Of a stretch of 64,000 nt of DNA, positions 16,829-25,063 are shown piece after piece. A program made the translations under genes and the position numbers. The DNA lies in contig NZ_CABVQK010000021.1 of NCBI RefSeq assembly GCF_902499335.1, forward strand, positions 62,001-126,000, given 5' to 3'. The stretch's first letter is position 1. Each line of letters starts with the position of its first letter. The notes under the pieces were generated by a model. It made no database searches, had not been told where the DNA came from, and was given only the letters and a program-made list of their open reading frames with translations. The stretch is from Burkholderia lata. GTDB lineage: Bacteria; Pseudomonadota; Gammaproteobacteria; Burkholderiales; Burkholderiaceae.

Positions 16829-17752
16829 ATGACCGATTCGACCTACGACGTAGCGCGCGTGCGCACGTACCTCCAGAGCCTGCAGACACGCATCGCCGAC
16901 GCGCTCGGCGCGCTCGACGGCACGCCGCTCGCGACCGACGCATGGCAGCGCGGGCCGGCCGAACGCCTGCGCGGCGGCGGCTGCACGCGGATTCTCGAAG
17001 GCGGTCGCGTGTTCGAACGCGCGGGGATCGGTTTTTCCGACGTCGCGGGCGATGCGCTGCCGCCGTCGGCGAGCGCGGCACGCCCGCAGCTCGCGGGCCG
17101 CGGCTTCGAGGCGCTCGGCGTGTCGCTGGTGCTGCACCCGCGCAATCCGTATTGCCCGACCGTCCACATGAACGTGCGGATGCTGATCGCGACGAAACCG
17201 GGCGAGGAGCCCGTGTTCTGGTTCGGCGGCGGCATGGATCTGACACCGGTTTACGGTTTCGAGGACGACGCACGGCATTTCCACCAGACCTGCAAGGATG
17301 CGCTCGACCCGTTCGGCGTCGAGCTCTACCCGCGCTTCAAGAAATGGTGCGACGAGTATTTCTTCCTGAAGCACCGCAACGAAATGCGCGGCATCGGCGG
17401 GATCTTCTTCGACGATTTCTCGGAGCCCGGTTTCGAACGCTCGTTTGACATGATGCAAAGCGTCGGCGACGCGTTCCTGCAGGCCTACCTGCCGATCGTC
17501 GAGCGTCGCGCCGAGCTGCCGTACGGCGAGCGCGAGCGCGATTTCCAGGCGTACCGCCGCGGCCGCTACGTCGAATTCAACCTCGTGTTCGACCGCGGCA
17601 CGCTGTTCGGCCTGCAAAGCGGCGGCCGGACCGAGTCGATCCTGATGTCGATGCCGCCGGTCGCGAACTGGCGCTATAACTGGCAGCCCGAGCCGGGTTC
17701 GCCGGAAGCGCGCCTGTACAGCGACTTCATCGTGCCGCGCGACTGGGTCTGA
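16829..17752 (+). CDS. hemF: oxygen-dependent coproporphyrinogen III oxidase
   Basis: 307 residues, normal for HemF. Conserved blocks: NPYCPTVHMNVRML, WFGGGMDLTPVYGFEDDARHFH, KKWCDEYFFLKHRNEMRGIGG and the C-terminal YNWQPEPGSPEA. It converts coproporphyrinogen III to protoporphyrinogen IX with oxygen, in the cytoplasm, for heme synthesis. It is the first gene of a tight run hemF-nadD-rsfS-rlmH-maf-rng. Confidence 0.97.
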   Translation: MTDSTYDVARVRTYLQSLQTRIADALGALDGTPLATDAWQRGPAERLRGGGCTRILEGGRVFERAGIGFSDVAGDALPPSASAARPQLAGRGFEALGVSLVLHPRNPYCPTVHMNVRMLIATKPGEEPVFWFGGGMDLTPVYGFEDDARHFHQTCKDALDPFGVELYPRFKKWCDEYFFLKHRNEMRGIGGIFFDDFSEPGFERSFDMMQSVGDAFLQAYLPIVERRAELPYGERERDFQAYRRGRYVEFNLVFDRGTLFGLQSGGRTESILMSMPPVANWRYNWQPEPGSPEARLYSDFIVPRDWV

Positions 17753-17761
17753 CCCGCACAC

Positions 17762-18490
17762 GTGTTGCTTCAAAAAAAGGACGCGTTTCTGGACACCACC
17801 GCCCGCCCCGCCCCGCTGCCGCGTCGTATCGGCTTGCTGGGCGGCACTTTCGACCCGATCCACGACGGCCATCTCGCGCTCGCGCGCCGGTTCGCCGAGC
17901 TGCTCGGCCTGACCGAACTCGTGCTGCTGCCCGCCGGGCAGCCGTACCAGAAGCGCGACGTGTCGGCCGCCGAGCATCGGCTCGCGATGACGCGCGCGGC
18001 CGCCGGCTCGCTGTCCGTGCCGGGCGTGACCGTGACCGTCGCCACCGACGAGATCGAGCACGTCGGCCCGACCTACACGGTCGAGACGCTCGCGCGCTGG
18101 CGCGAGCGGATCGGCCCGGACGCGTCGCTGTCGCTGCTGATTGGGGCCGACCAGCTGGTGCGCCTCGATACGTGGCGCGACTGGCGCAACCTGTTTGACT
18201 ACGCGCACATCTGCGTGTCGACGCGCCCGGGTTTCGACCTCGGCGCGGCGCCGCCGGACGTCGCGCAGGAAATCGCCGCGCGGCAGGCCGGCGCCGACGT
18301 GCTGAAGGCCACGCCGGCTGGCCGCCTGCTGATCGATACGACCCTTTCGTTCGACATTGCCGCGACCGACATCCGCGCCCACCTGCGCGAATGCATCGCG
18401 CGCCATGCGCAAATGCCCGACGCGTCGGCCGAGCATGTGCCGGCCGCCGTATGGGCCTATATTCTTCAACATCGCCTCTACCATTCCTGA
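17762..18490 (+). CDS. nadD: nicotinate-nucleotide adenylyltransferase
   Basis: 242 residues from a GTG at 17762. Nucleotidyltransferase motif GLLGGTFDPIHDGHLALAR (the HxGH-type site) and SLLIGADQLVRLDTWRDW, ISTRPG-like region (VSTRPG). It makes nicotinate adenine dinucleotide in NAD synthesis. The start is uncertain: no ribosome site precedes the GTG, whereas AAGGA lies about eight bases before an in-frame CTG at 17789, which would give 233 residues. Nine bases after hemF and 4 bp before rsfS, so part of the operon. Confidence 0.93.
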   Translation: MLLQKKDAFLDTTARPAPLPRRIGLLGGTFDPIHDGHLALARRFAELLGLTELVLLPAGQPYQKRDVSAAEHRLAMTRAAAGSLSVPGVTVTVATDEIEHVGPTYTVETLARWRERIGPDASLSLLIGADQLVRLDTWRDWRNLFDYAHICVSTRPGFDLGAAPPDVAQEIAARQAGADVLKATPAGRLLIDTTLSFDIAATDIRAHLRECIARHAQMPDASAEHVPAAVWAYILQHRLYHS

Positions 18491-18494
18491 ATCC

Positions 18495-18941
18495 ATGGAT
18501 ATTCGCAAACTGCAGCGCGTGATCGTCGACGCCCTCGAAGACGTCAAGGCGCAAGACATCAAGGTGTTCAACACCAGCCACCTGACCGAACTGTTCGACC
18601 GCGTGGTCGTCGCTTCGGGCACCTCCAACCGCCAGACCAAGGCCCTCGCGTCGAGCGTGCGTGACAAGGTCAAGGAAGCCGGCGGCGACATCGTCAGCTC
18701 CGAGGGTGAAGACACCGGCGAATGGGTGCTCGTCGACTGCGGCGATGCGGTCGTGCACATCCTGCAACCGGCCCTGCGCCAGTACTACAACCTCGAGGAA
18801 ATCTGGGGCGACAAGCCCGTGCGGATGAAGCTCGGCGGCGGCAAGGGCAACGGCTTCGCCACGGCCAGCGAAAGCGAGGAAGACGAAGAGGAAGCCGCGC
18901 CCGCCCGCCCGGCGCGCAAGACGGCCGCCCGCCGCCGTTGA
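18495..18941 (+). CDS. rsfS: ribosomal silencing factor RsfS
   Basis: 148 residues. The core (residues 1-115, LQRVIVDALEDVKAQDIKVF, HLTELFDRVVVASGTSNRQ, GEWVLVDCGDAVVHI, YYNLEEIWGD) is RsfS/Iojap, which binds ribosomal protein uL14 and blocks subunit joining during starvation. An extra tail of about 30 residues has an acidic run (SESEEDEEE) and then a basic end (RKTAARRR), not present in the compact E. coli protein. Located between nadD and rlmH as is common. Confidence 0.95.
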   Translation: MDIRKLQRVIVDALEDVKAQDIKVFNTSHLTELFDRVVVASGTSNRQTKALASSVRDKVKEAGGDIVSSEGEDTGEWVLVDCGDAVVHILQPALRQYYNLEEIWGDKPVRMKLGGGKGNGFATASESEEDEEEAAPARPARKTAARRR

Positions 18942-18966
18942 GCCCCGAGTCGTTACGCGTCTCCCG

Positions 18967-19437
18967 ATGAAGCTTTTCATCCTTGCGGTCGGCCACAAGA
19001 TGCCGGGCTGGATCGCATCCGGCTTCGACGAATACACGAAGCGGATGCCGCCCGAGCTGCGCATCGAGTTGCGCGAGATCAAGCCCGAACTGCGTTCGGG
19101 CGGCCGCAGCGCCGAAAGCGTGATGGCGGCCGAGCGGCAGAAGATTGAGGCCGCGTTGCCGAAGGGCGCGCGCCTTGTCGCGCTCGACGAGCGCGGCCGC
19201 GACTGGACCACGATGCAGCTCGCACAGGCGCTGCCCGGCTGGCAGCAGGACGGCCGCGACGTCGCGTTCGTGATCGGCGGTGCCGACGGGCTCGATCCGG
19301 AACTGAAAGCGCGCGCCGACACGCTGCTGCGCATCTCGAGCATGACGCTGCCGCACGGGATGGTGCGCGTGCTGCTCGCCGAACAGCTTTACCGGGCGTG
19401 GAGCATCACGCAGAATCACCCCTACCATCGCGCATGA
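18967..19437 (+). CDS. rlmH: 23S rRNA pseudouridine(1915) N3-methyltransferase
   Basis: 156 residues, exactly the family size. The SPOUT fold is evident: VALDERGRDWTTMQLAQAL, FVIGGADGLDPELKARAD, and the C-terminal LPHGMVRVLLAEQLYRAWSI knot region with NHPYHRA. RlmH methylates pseudouridine 1915 in helix 69 of 23S rRNA using SAM. Located 25 bp after rsfS, as in many bacteria. Confidence 0.96.
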   Translation: MKLFILAVGHKMPGWIASGFDEYTKRMPPELRIELREIKPELRSGGRSAESVMAAERQKIEAALPKGARLVALDERGRDWTTMQLAQALPGWQQDGRDVAFVIGGADGLDPELKARADTLLRISSMTLPHGMVRVLLAEQLYRAWSITQNHPYHRA

Positions 19438-19488
19438 CGTGTCGTCCTCGAGACGCGCGCCACGCGCGCACACCGAGATAACGACACC

Positions 19489-20121
19489 ATGCCGTCCAGC
19501 ACGCCCCCCGCGCTTTTCCCGACCCTTTACCTCGCTTCGCAAAGCCCGCGCCGCCAGGAGCTGCTGCAGCAGATCGGCGTACGCTTCGAGCTGCTGCTGC
19601 CGCGCCCCGACGAGGACGCCGAAGCGCTCGAGGCCGAACTGCCCGGCGAAGCCGCCGATGCCTACGTGCGGCGCGTGACCGTCGCGAAGGCCGAGGCCGC
19701 GCGTGCGCGCCTCGTCGCGAGCGGCAAGCCGGCCTCGCCGGTGCTGGTCGCCGATACGACCGTCACGATCGACGGCGCGATCCTCGGCAAGCCGGCCGAC
19801 GCCGACGACGCGCTCGCGATGCTGACGCGCCTTGCGGGCCGCGAACACGCGGTGCTGACCGCCGTCGCCGTGATCGATGCCGACGGCGAACTGCTGCCGC
19901 TCGCGCTGTCGCGCTCGTCGGTGCGCTTCGCAGCCGCATCGCGCGACGCGTACGCGCGCTACGTCGAATCGGGCGAACCGTTCGGCAAGGCCGGCGCGTA
20001 CGCGATCCAGGGGCGCGCGGCCGAATTCATCGAGCGAATCGACGGTTCCCATTCAGGTATCATGGGTCTGCCCCTTTTTGAGACTGCCGCGCTGCTACGC
20101 ACCGCGCGCGTCGCCTTCTGA
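19489..20121 (+). CDS. Maf-type nucleoside triphosphate pyrophosphatase (YhdE-like)
   Basis: 210 residues. The N-terminal LASQSPRRQELLQQIG and AYVRRVTVAKAEAA motifs and the VADTTVTIDG box mark the Maf family. The neighbour order maf-rng is that of E. coli yhdE-rng, favouring the dTTP/UTP pyrophosphatase branch, which hydrolyses non-canonical or surplus nucleoside triphosphates. The conserved YAIQGRAAEFIERIDGSHSGIMGLPL block is intact. The stop lies eight bases before rng. Confidence 0.93.
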   Translation: MPSSTPPALFPTLYLASQSPRRQELLQQIGVRFELLLPRPDEDAEALEAELPGEAADAYVRRVTVAKAEAARARLVASGKPASPVLVADTTVTIDGAILGKPADADDALAMLTRLAGREHAVLTAVAVIDADGELLPLALSRSSVRFAAASRDAYARYVESGEPFGKAGAYAIQGRAAEFIERIDGSHSGIMGLPLFETAALLRTARVAF

Positions 20122-20129
20122 ACCCCACC

Positions 20130-21599
20130 ATGAACGAAGAAATCCTGATCAACCTCACGCCGCAGGAAACGCGGGTCGCACTCGTCCAGCAAGGCGCGGT
20201 GCAGGAGCTTCACGTCGAGCGCACGCTGTCGCGCGGGCGGGTCGGCAACATCTATCTCGGCAAGGTCGTGCGCGTGCTGCCCGGCATGCAGTCGGCGTTC
20301 ATCGACATCGGCCTCGAACGTGCGGCGTTCCTGCACGTCGCCGACATCTGGCATCCGCGCCTCGCGGGCGAGCCGCAGTCGGGCGCGCCGCACCAGCCGA
20401 TCGAGAAGACCGTGTTCGAGGGCCAGACGCTGATGGTCCAGGTGATCAAGGATCCGATCGGCACGAAGGGCGCGCGGCTGTCGACGCAGGTCAGCATCGC
20501 GGGCCGCACGCTCGTCTACCTGCCGCAAGAGCCGCATATCGGCATCTCGCAGAAGATCGAGAGCGAGGCCGAGCGCGAGGCCGTGCGCGCGCGCCTGACG
20601 GCCGTGATCCCGGCGGACGAGAAAGGCGGCTACATCGTGCGCACGATCGCCGAGGATGCGACCTCCGACGAACTCGCCGGCGACGTCACGTACCTGCGCA
20701 AGACGTGGGCGACGATCGTCGCGCAGGCGCAGCGGCTGCCGGCGACGAGCCTGCTGTACCAGGATCTCGATCTCGCGCAGCGCGTGCTGCGCGATTTCTC
20801 AAACGACGACACGACGCGCATCCAGGTCGATTCGCGCGAAACGTACCAGCGCCTCTCGGAATTCGCAGGCGAGTTCACGCCGGCCGTGAGTCCGAAGCTG
20901 CACCACTACACGGGCGAGCGGCCGCTGTTCGACCTGTACAACATCGAGACGGAGATCCAGCGCGCGCTGTCGCGCCGCGTCGACCTGAAGTCGGGCGGCT
21001 ATCTGATGATCGACCAGACCGAGGCGATGACGACGATCGACGTGAACACCGGCGGCTACGTCGGCGCGCGCAACTTCGACGACACGATCTTCAAGACCAA
21101 CCTCGAGGCCGCGCACACGATCGCGCGGCAGCTGCGGCTGCGCAACCTCGGCGGGATCATCATCATCGACTTCATCGACATGGAGAACGCCGAGCATCGC
21201 GACGCGGTGCTGTCCGAACTGAAGAAGGCGCTGTCGCGCGACCGCACGCGCGTGACGGTCAACGGCTTCTCGCAGCTCGGGCTCGTCGAGATGACGCGCA
21301 AGCGCACGCGCGAATCGCTTGCGCACGTGCTGTGTGAGCCGTGCCCGACCTGCCAGGGCAAGGGCCAGGTGAAGACGTCGCGCACCGTGTGCTACGACAT
21401 CCTGCGCGAGATCCTGCGCGAATCGCGGCAGTTCAACCCGCGCGAATTCCGCGTGATCGCCGCGCAACAGGTGATCGACCTGTTCCTCGACGAGGAATCG
21501 CAGCATCTCGCGATGCTGATCGACTTCATCGGCAAGCCGGTGTCGCTGCAGGTCGAGTCGAACCTGAGCCAGGAGCAGTACGATATCGTGCTGATGTAA
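20130..21599 (+). CDS. rng: ribonuclease G
   Basis: 489 residues, the size of RNase G (shorter than RNase E, no long C-terminal scaffold). N-terminal S1 domain (GNIYLGKVVRVLPGMQSAFIDIGLERAAFLHV), catalytic DNase I-like region with TIDVNTGGYVGARNFDDT near residue 302 and IIIIDFIDM, and the zinc-link CEPCPTCQGKG. It processes the 5' end of 16S rRNA and some mRNAs in the cytoplasm. Last gene of the operon from hemF. Confidence 0.96.
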   Translation: MNEEILINLTPQETRVALVQQGAVQELHVERTLSRGRVGNIYLGKVVRVLPGMQSAFIDIGLERAAFLHVADIWHPRLAGEPQSGAPHQPIEKTVFEGQTLMVQVIKDPIGTKGARLSTQVSIAGRTLVYLPQEPHIGISQKIESEAEREAVRARLTAVIPADEKGGYIVRTIAEDATSDELAGDVTYLRKTWATIVAQAQRLPATSLLYQDLDLAQRVLRDFSNDDTTRIQVDSRETYQRLSEFAGEFTPAVSPKLHHYTGERPLFDLYNIETEIQRALSRRVDLKSGGYLMIDQTEAMTTIDVNTGGYVGARNFDDTIFKTNLEAAHTIARQLRLRNLGGIIIIDFIDMENAEHRDAVLSELKKALSRDRTRVTVNGFSQLGLVEMTRKRTRESLAHVLCEPCPTCQGKGQVKTSRTVCYDILREILRESRQFNPREFRVIAAQQVIDLFLDEESQHLAMLIDFIGKPVSLQVESNLSQEQYDIVLM

Positions 21600-21681
21600 C
21601 GGCCGTTCGAGTGCGGTTGCGCGAATCCTGCCCGGCCCGGCACGGATTTCGCGCAGCCTGCATGCATGCGTTGGCGAACGG

Positions 21682-22062
21682 CTATTCCGCGCGGGTTGCT
21701 TCCCGTGCGAAGCGCTCGATCGCTTCGGTATCCCATCGGCCGAGACGCATGGCTTCCTCCAGCATGCCAAGCGTAAGCGGCACGCGTTCCGGATCACGAA
21801 ATTTCGACGAAAGCAGCCCAAGGAACGTTCGGACCATATCCAGCGTTTCCGGACCGATGTATCGCTGATACGGGAAACGCTCGACGTCGATCCCGAAGGT
21901 CTCGCCCCACTTGTCGATAAATTCGATCGCATCGATTCCCGTGATGCGGAGGTCCTCTTCCATCCGGCTTGAACGTGACAGCTTCAACGGACCGCCGAAG
22001 AGCGGGCGCCCCAATTCCTCCCGCGCGAATGTTTCGAGCCGATCCCATGCCGTGTCCGTCAT
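21682..22062 (-). CDS. DUF1493 family protein
   Basis: 126 residues. The first half contains SSRMEEDLRITGIDAIEFIDKWGETFGIDVERFPYQRYIGPE, which fits the DUF1493 pattern (a small helical domain with an acyl-carrier-like layout, but no clear phosphopantetheine Ser-Asp motif). Function unknown. The start MTDTAWDRLE (22062) lies one base after the stop of the STM2901-like gene, so the two form a cassette. Base composition is lower in GC than rng and yggL on either side, a hint of transfer. Confidence 0.75.
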   Translation of the reverse strand: MTDTAWDRLETFAREELGRPLFGGPLKLSRSSRMEEDLRITGIDAIEFIDKWGETFGIDVERFPYQRYIGPETLDMVRTFLGLLSSKFRDPERVPLTLGMLEEAMRLGRWDTEAIERFAREATRAE

Positions 22063-22063
22063 T

Positions 22064-22495
22064 TCAGAGCACCCTGTCTTCCGGTTTTGCAATGCTGTTG
22101 TAGACCTGCACCGTATTCCACATGACGACTGCCGCATCTGTGGCAAGCATGATAGTGCCGACAACCGGCACGGCACGCCCGACGAACGCACCGAGGTTAC
22201 GAGTCATCGCGATTCGCACACCACCTGCACCGGCTTTCGTGATGGTCGGCAACCGAATTCCGACGTTGAACGGCAGCGCTTTGCGAGCGGCAATCGACGC
22301 AACGGATGTGCCGGCCACCGCGCCGCGCAGCTTGCCGGGAATCGGTACATCGTTCTGTCCCAACAGGACGGCTGCCGCAGCGCCGAGGTCGTGAACGCCA
22401 AACCGTTTGCAAACCTGATTCACGGCAACCCGGAAAAACAGATCCCCGGGCGTGAGATCGACACGCCCCTCGTACGAATAGCGATTGTCCGACAT
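22064..22495 (-). CDS. STM2901-like membrane-associated protein
   Basis: 143 residues starting MSDNRYSYEGRVDLTPGDLF. Segments GTSVASIAARKALPF and NLGAFVGRAVPVVGTIMLATDAAVVMWNTVQVYN, plus the end KPEDRVL, recall a family named after Salmonella STM2901 (from memory, not searched). One or two hydrophobic stretches lie near residues 35-50 and 108-128. Often seen beside DUF1493 genes as far as I recall. GAGGGCC precedes the ATG. First gene of the two-gene cassette; AT-richer than its surroundings. Role unknown. Confidence 0.65.
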   Translation of the reverse strand: MSDNRYSYEGRVDLTPGDLFFRVAVNQVCKRFGVHDLGAAAAVLLGQNDVPIPGKLRGAVAGTSVASIAARKALPFNVGIRLPTITKAGAGGVRIAMTRNLGAFVGRAVPVVGTIMLATDAAVVMWNTVQVYNSIAKPEDRVL

Positions 22496-22790
22496 ACGGC
22501 CCTCGTTGTTGTTCGAATAGCCGCAGACCTTAGCAAAGACGAACACGCGCGCCATCCCTGTATCATTCGGTCATGCGTGCACTGGGCCCCTTGACCAGGC
22601 CACACGGCGAAAGGCGCATCGGGCAATTGTTTAAGAACAGTTTCCAGACGAGCCCCGCGATCACGACACATCGCGACGGCTCGACGCTCTACCCTTTCGC
22701 CGCCAGCCTCGGCCGTGCGGCACGTCGACATGGTGCCTGCGCCAGCCGGCGCGCTACCCTTTCTCACCTCTCATTCATTCACCACACACC

Positions 22791-23126
22791 ATGAGCCAAG
22801 GCCACAACCGCCGCCAGCGCAAGAAACTCCACATCGGCGAATTCCAGGAACTCGCGTTCAACGCCACCGCGCATTACCGCAATGAAATGACCGACCTCGA
22901 GCGCGGCGAACTGATCGACGCGTTCATCGACTTCGTCGAAGCGAACGGGCTGCTGACCGTCGCGTCGGCGGACGAAGGCATCGGCGCTTACGTGATTTCC
23001 GGTGCGCCGCGCGGCACCACGACCGACGCCGACCGCGAGCTCGTGCGCGGCTGGCTGGCCGCACGGCCGGAACTGACCGACGTCAAGGTCAGCGAATTCA
23101 CCGACGCGTGGTACCCGGAAGCCTGA
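22791..23126 (+). CDS. yggL: YggL family 50S ribosome-binding protein
   Basis: 111 residues matching YggL (DUF469): N-terminal basic NRRQRKKLHIGEFQELAF, then DAFIDFVEANGLLTVASADEG and a C-terminal WLAARPELTDVKVSEFTDAWY. YggL was reported to bind the 50S subunit; its precise role is unclear. It is a single gene, with about 295 bp upstream that holds no gene. Confidence 0.9.
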   Translation: MSQGHNRRQRKKLHIGEFQELAFNATAHYRNEMTDLERGELIDAFIDFVEANGLLTVASADEGIGAYVISGAPRGTTTDADRELVRGWLAARPELTDVKVSEFTDAWYPEA

Positions 23127-23592
23127 GTTTCCAGTTTCACTCCCCTCGCGCAGCGCCCACGCCTGCCCGCCCTCACGGCGGGTGAGGCCGGCGCCGCCCC
23201 GCTCCCTCCGCTCCTCCCCCGCCGTCGCGCTCTACCGCGCCACCGGCACCAACTCACACGATTCGCGCCGCGTCGACGGTAATTACCCCGATTCCAGCAG
23301 TGAATCGGACGCTTACTTCAATTTAACGTTGATTAAAAGACGTCTCACGCCGGCGGACCTACTCTGATCGCCAGGAATCCGGTGTTTTCCGGTGCGATCG
23401 GCAAGCAAGACGAAAGAATGCAAACCGCTCTCCCGACAGGTGTTCCGGATTCCGGCACAGGCGAAAACGCGACACGGCGACAGGTCAATCAGGGAGACAA
23501 CCAACGATGCGCCAGCCGCTTCCCCATCGCAGCGACACATTGACGCACGCGAAGACCGCCTGACCCCACTCTTCAATGAATACGAGGACGAC
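23127..23592. other. intergenic region yggL to lipoprotein gene
   Basis: 466 bp without a supported gene. Just after yggL a GC hairpin can form (CCCGCC-CTCAC-GGCGGG, 23166-23182) but lacks a T-run. Around 23310-23340 the sequence becomes AT-rich (TTCAATTTAACGTTGATTAAAAG), which may hold the promoter for the lipoprotein gene. The remainder suggests a long 5' leader. No convincing RNA gene or repeat. Confidence 0.5.
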
Positions 23593-24747
23593 ATGGATAC
23601 GCCGACCACCAATCAGGCAGGACTCCGAATGATCATGATCGCGGCGGGCGTCGCAGCGCTGGTGTCGCTGTCCGCGTGCGGCGGCTCCGGCTCGCTGAGC
23701 CAGGGCACCGGCGGCGCAGGATCGGGGTCGGGCGACACGACGGCCACGACCGGCGGCACCGGCAGCGGCTCCGGCGGCACGCAGGCCAATTCGGTCGGCC
23801 AGACGACCGCGGCATCGAGCAACGTCGTGACGGCCGCGGGCGGCACCGTGTCGGGCGTCGGCGCGACGATCGCCAGCCAGTCGCTGCCCGGCACGAACGC
23901 TGCGACCACGCAAGGGCTCGGCACCGTCGTGCAGGACGCCGGCGCCGCCGTCACGACACTCGGCACCGGGCTCGGGTCGGGGCTCGGCCAGCTCGGCGCA
24001 TCGTCGAACCCGGTCGGCACGACGGTCGCGAGCACCGGCGGCGTGGTCACGAACCTCGGCGACGCGGTCGCGGCGACCGGCGGCGTCGTGTCGAGCCTCG
24101 GTGGCAGCGGTTCGGCGCTGGCGCCGCTCGCGCCCGTCACGTCGCCCGTCGGCGGTGCGATCACGACGCTCGGCAATACGATCGCGGGCGGCGGCGCGAC
24201 GCTCGGCACGCAGTTGTCGACCGGCCCCGTCGCGCAGGTGACAGGCGCCGCAAGTTCGGCGATCACGCCGATCACGACGCAGGTCGGGTCGGTCACGCAG
24301 ACCGTCGCGTCGAGCACGCCGCTCGGCGCACCGCTCACGAACCTCGTGACGACGGTCGGCAACGGCGTCGCGAACGCCGGCACGACGATCGCGAAAACCG
24401 GCGGAAATCCGGTGACGACCGGCGTCGGCAACGTCGTAACTGCGACCGGCAACACGGTGGCCACCGCCGGCACGACACTGCTGGGCGGTGGCGGCGCCGC
24501 GCCGAGCCCGCTCGCGCCGGTTACGGGGCTCCTGTCGACGGGCGCACTCGGCGGCGCGACGGGCGGCAGCAACCCGGCAGGCGCGCTCACGTCGGCGGTC
24601 GGCACGGTGACGGGAGCGGTATCGGGCGCGGCCGGCGGCTCGCCCGTCGCGGGGCTGACGGGAGGCAGCGGCACCGGTGCGCTCTCGAAGACGGGCAGCG
24701 GCGTGCTCGCGCCCGTGACGACGACGCTCGGCGCGCTGGTCAAGTAA
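23593..24747 (+). CDS. low-complexity Gly/Thr/Val-rich lipoprotein
   Basis: 384 residues. An N-terminal hydrophobic segment ends in the lipobox LSAC (Cys near residue 30), so it should be a lipoprotein. The rest is built from irregular short repeats such as ATGGVVTNLGDAV, ATGGVVSSLGGSG, GAITTLGNTIAGGGATLG and VGNGVANAGTTIAKTG, rich in G, T, A, V and S with almost no charged or aromatic residues. Such sequences are annotated in Burkholderia as collagen-like proteins, but no true Gly-X-Y run is present. Possibly a surface fibre. Start chosen at the ATG with GAGG six bases upstream; longer readings would hide the lipoprotein signal. Stop is followed by an in-frame repeat. Confidence 0.8.
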   Translation: MDTPTTNQAGLRMIMIAAGVAALVSLSACGGSGSLSQGTGGAGSGSGDTTATTGGTGSGSGGTQANSVGQTTAASSNVVTAAGGTVSGVGATIASQSLPGTNAATTQGLGTVVQDAGAAVTTLGTGLGSGLGQLGASSNPVGTTVASTGGVVTNLGDAVAATGGVVSSLGGSGSALAPLAPVTSPVGGAITTLGNTIAGGGATLGTQLSTGPVAQVTGAASSAITPITTQVGSVTQTVASSTPLGAPLTNLVTTVGNGVANAGTTIAKTGGNPVTTGVGNVVTATGNTVATAGTTLLGGGGAAPSPLAPVTGLLSTGALGGATGGSNPAGALTSAVGTVTGAVSGAAGGSPVAGLTGGSGTGALSKTGSGVLAPVTTTLGALVK

Positions 24748-25063
24748 GCGGCCGGCCGGCACGGCGCCCGCATCGTCGCAGACGATCGGGCGCCTCAGCC
24801 TCAGCCTCAGCCTCAGCCTCAGCCTCAGCCTCAGCCGAAGCCGAAGCCGAAGCCGAAGCCGAAGCCGAAGCCGGTATCCAACCACTTCCCCCCACCCCGC
24901 GATCCCTTCCTTTTCCCGACAGTCCGCCTCCAGAAAGCCATCGAAATCGGTCCTGAAAGCAAGACACGTTAAAATCTCACCTCGCGTGGTGCGCCGCCCG
25001 CACCCGCCATCCATCGCCAGCCGCGTGCCCTCGGGCCGCCCCCGACCCATGGAGTGAGTGTCA
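24748..25063. other. intergenic region holding the hexamer repeat
   Basis: 316 bp between the lipoprotein stop and the PRC-barrel gene. It holds the CCTCAG/CCGAAG repeat (24793-24870). A possible -10 for the next gene, TTAAAAT, lies at 24969-24975. The reading frame of the upstream lipoprotein stays open through the whole repeat until a TAA at 24970. Confidence 0.6.
24793..24870. repeat. compound hexanucleotide repeat, 7 x CCTCAG + 6 x CCGAAG
   Basis: Seven exact copies of CCTCAG (24793-24834) are followed without a break by six exact copies of CCGAAG (24835-24870). The two units differ at two positions. Exact tandem copies in this number are prone to slippage, so length is expected to vary between isolates. 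In the frame of the upstream lipoprotein gene the repeat would encode (Pro-Gln)7(Pro-Lys)6. Confidence 0.97.

Noticed and set aside
23676..24956. Long open frame overlapping the lipoprotein and the hexamer repeat
   Set aside because: Out of frame with the lipoprotein signal, Arg/His-rich and without domain features; open because GC-rich DNA and the repeat lack stops.
24740..24967. Minus-strand open frame giving alternating Ala-Glu and Ala-Ser repeats
   Set aside because: Explained by translation of the microsatellite; no ribosome site or conserved context.
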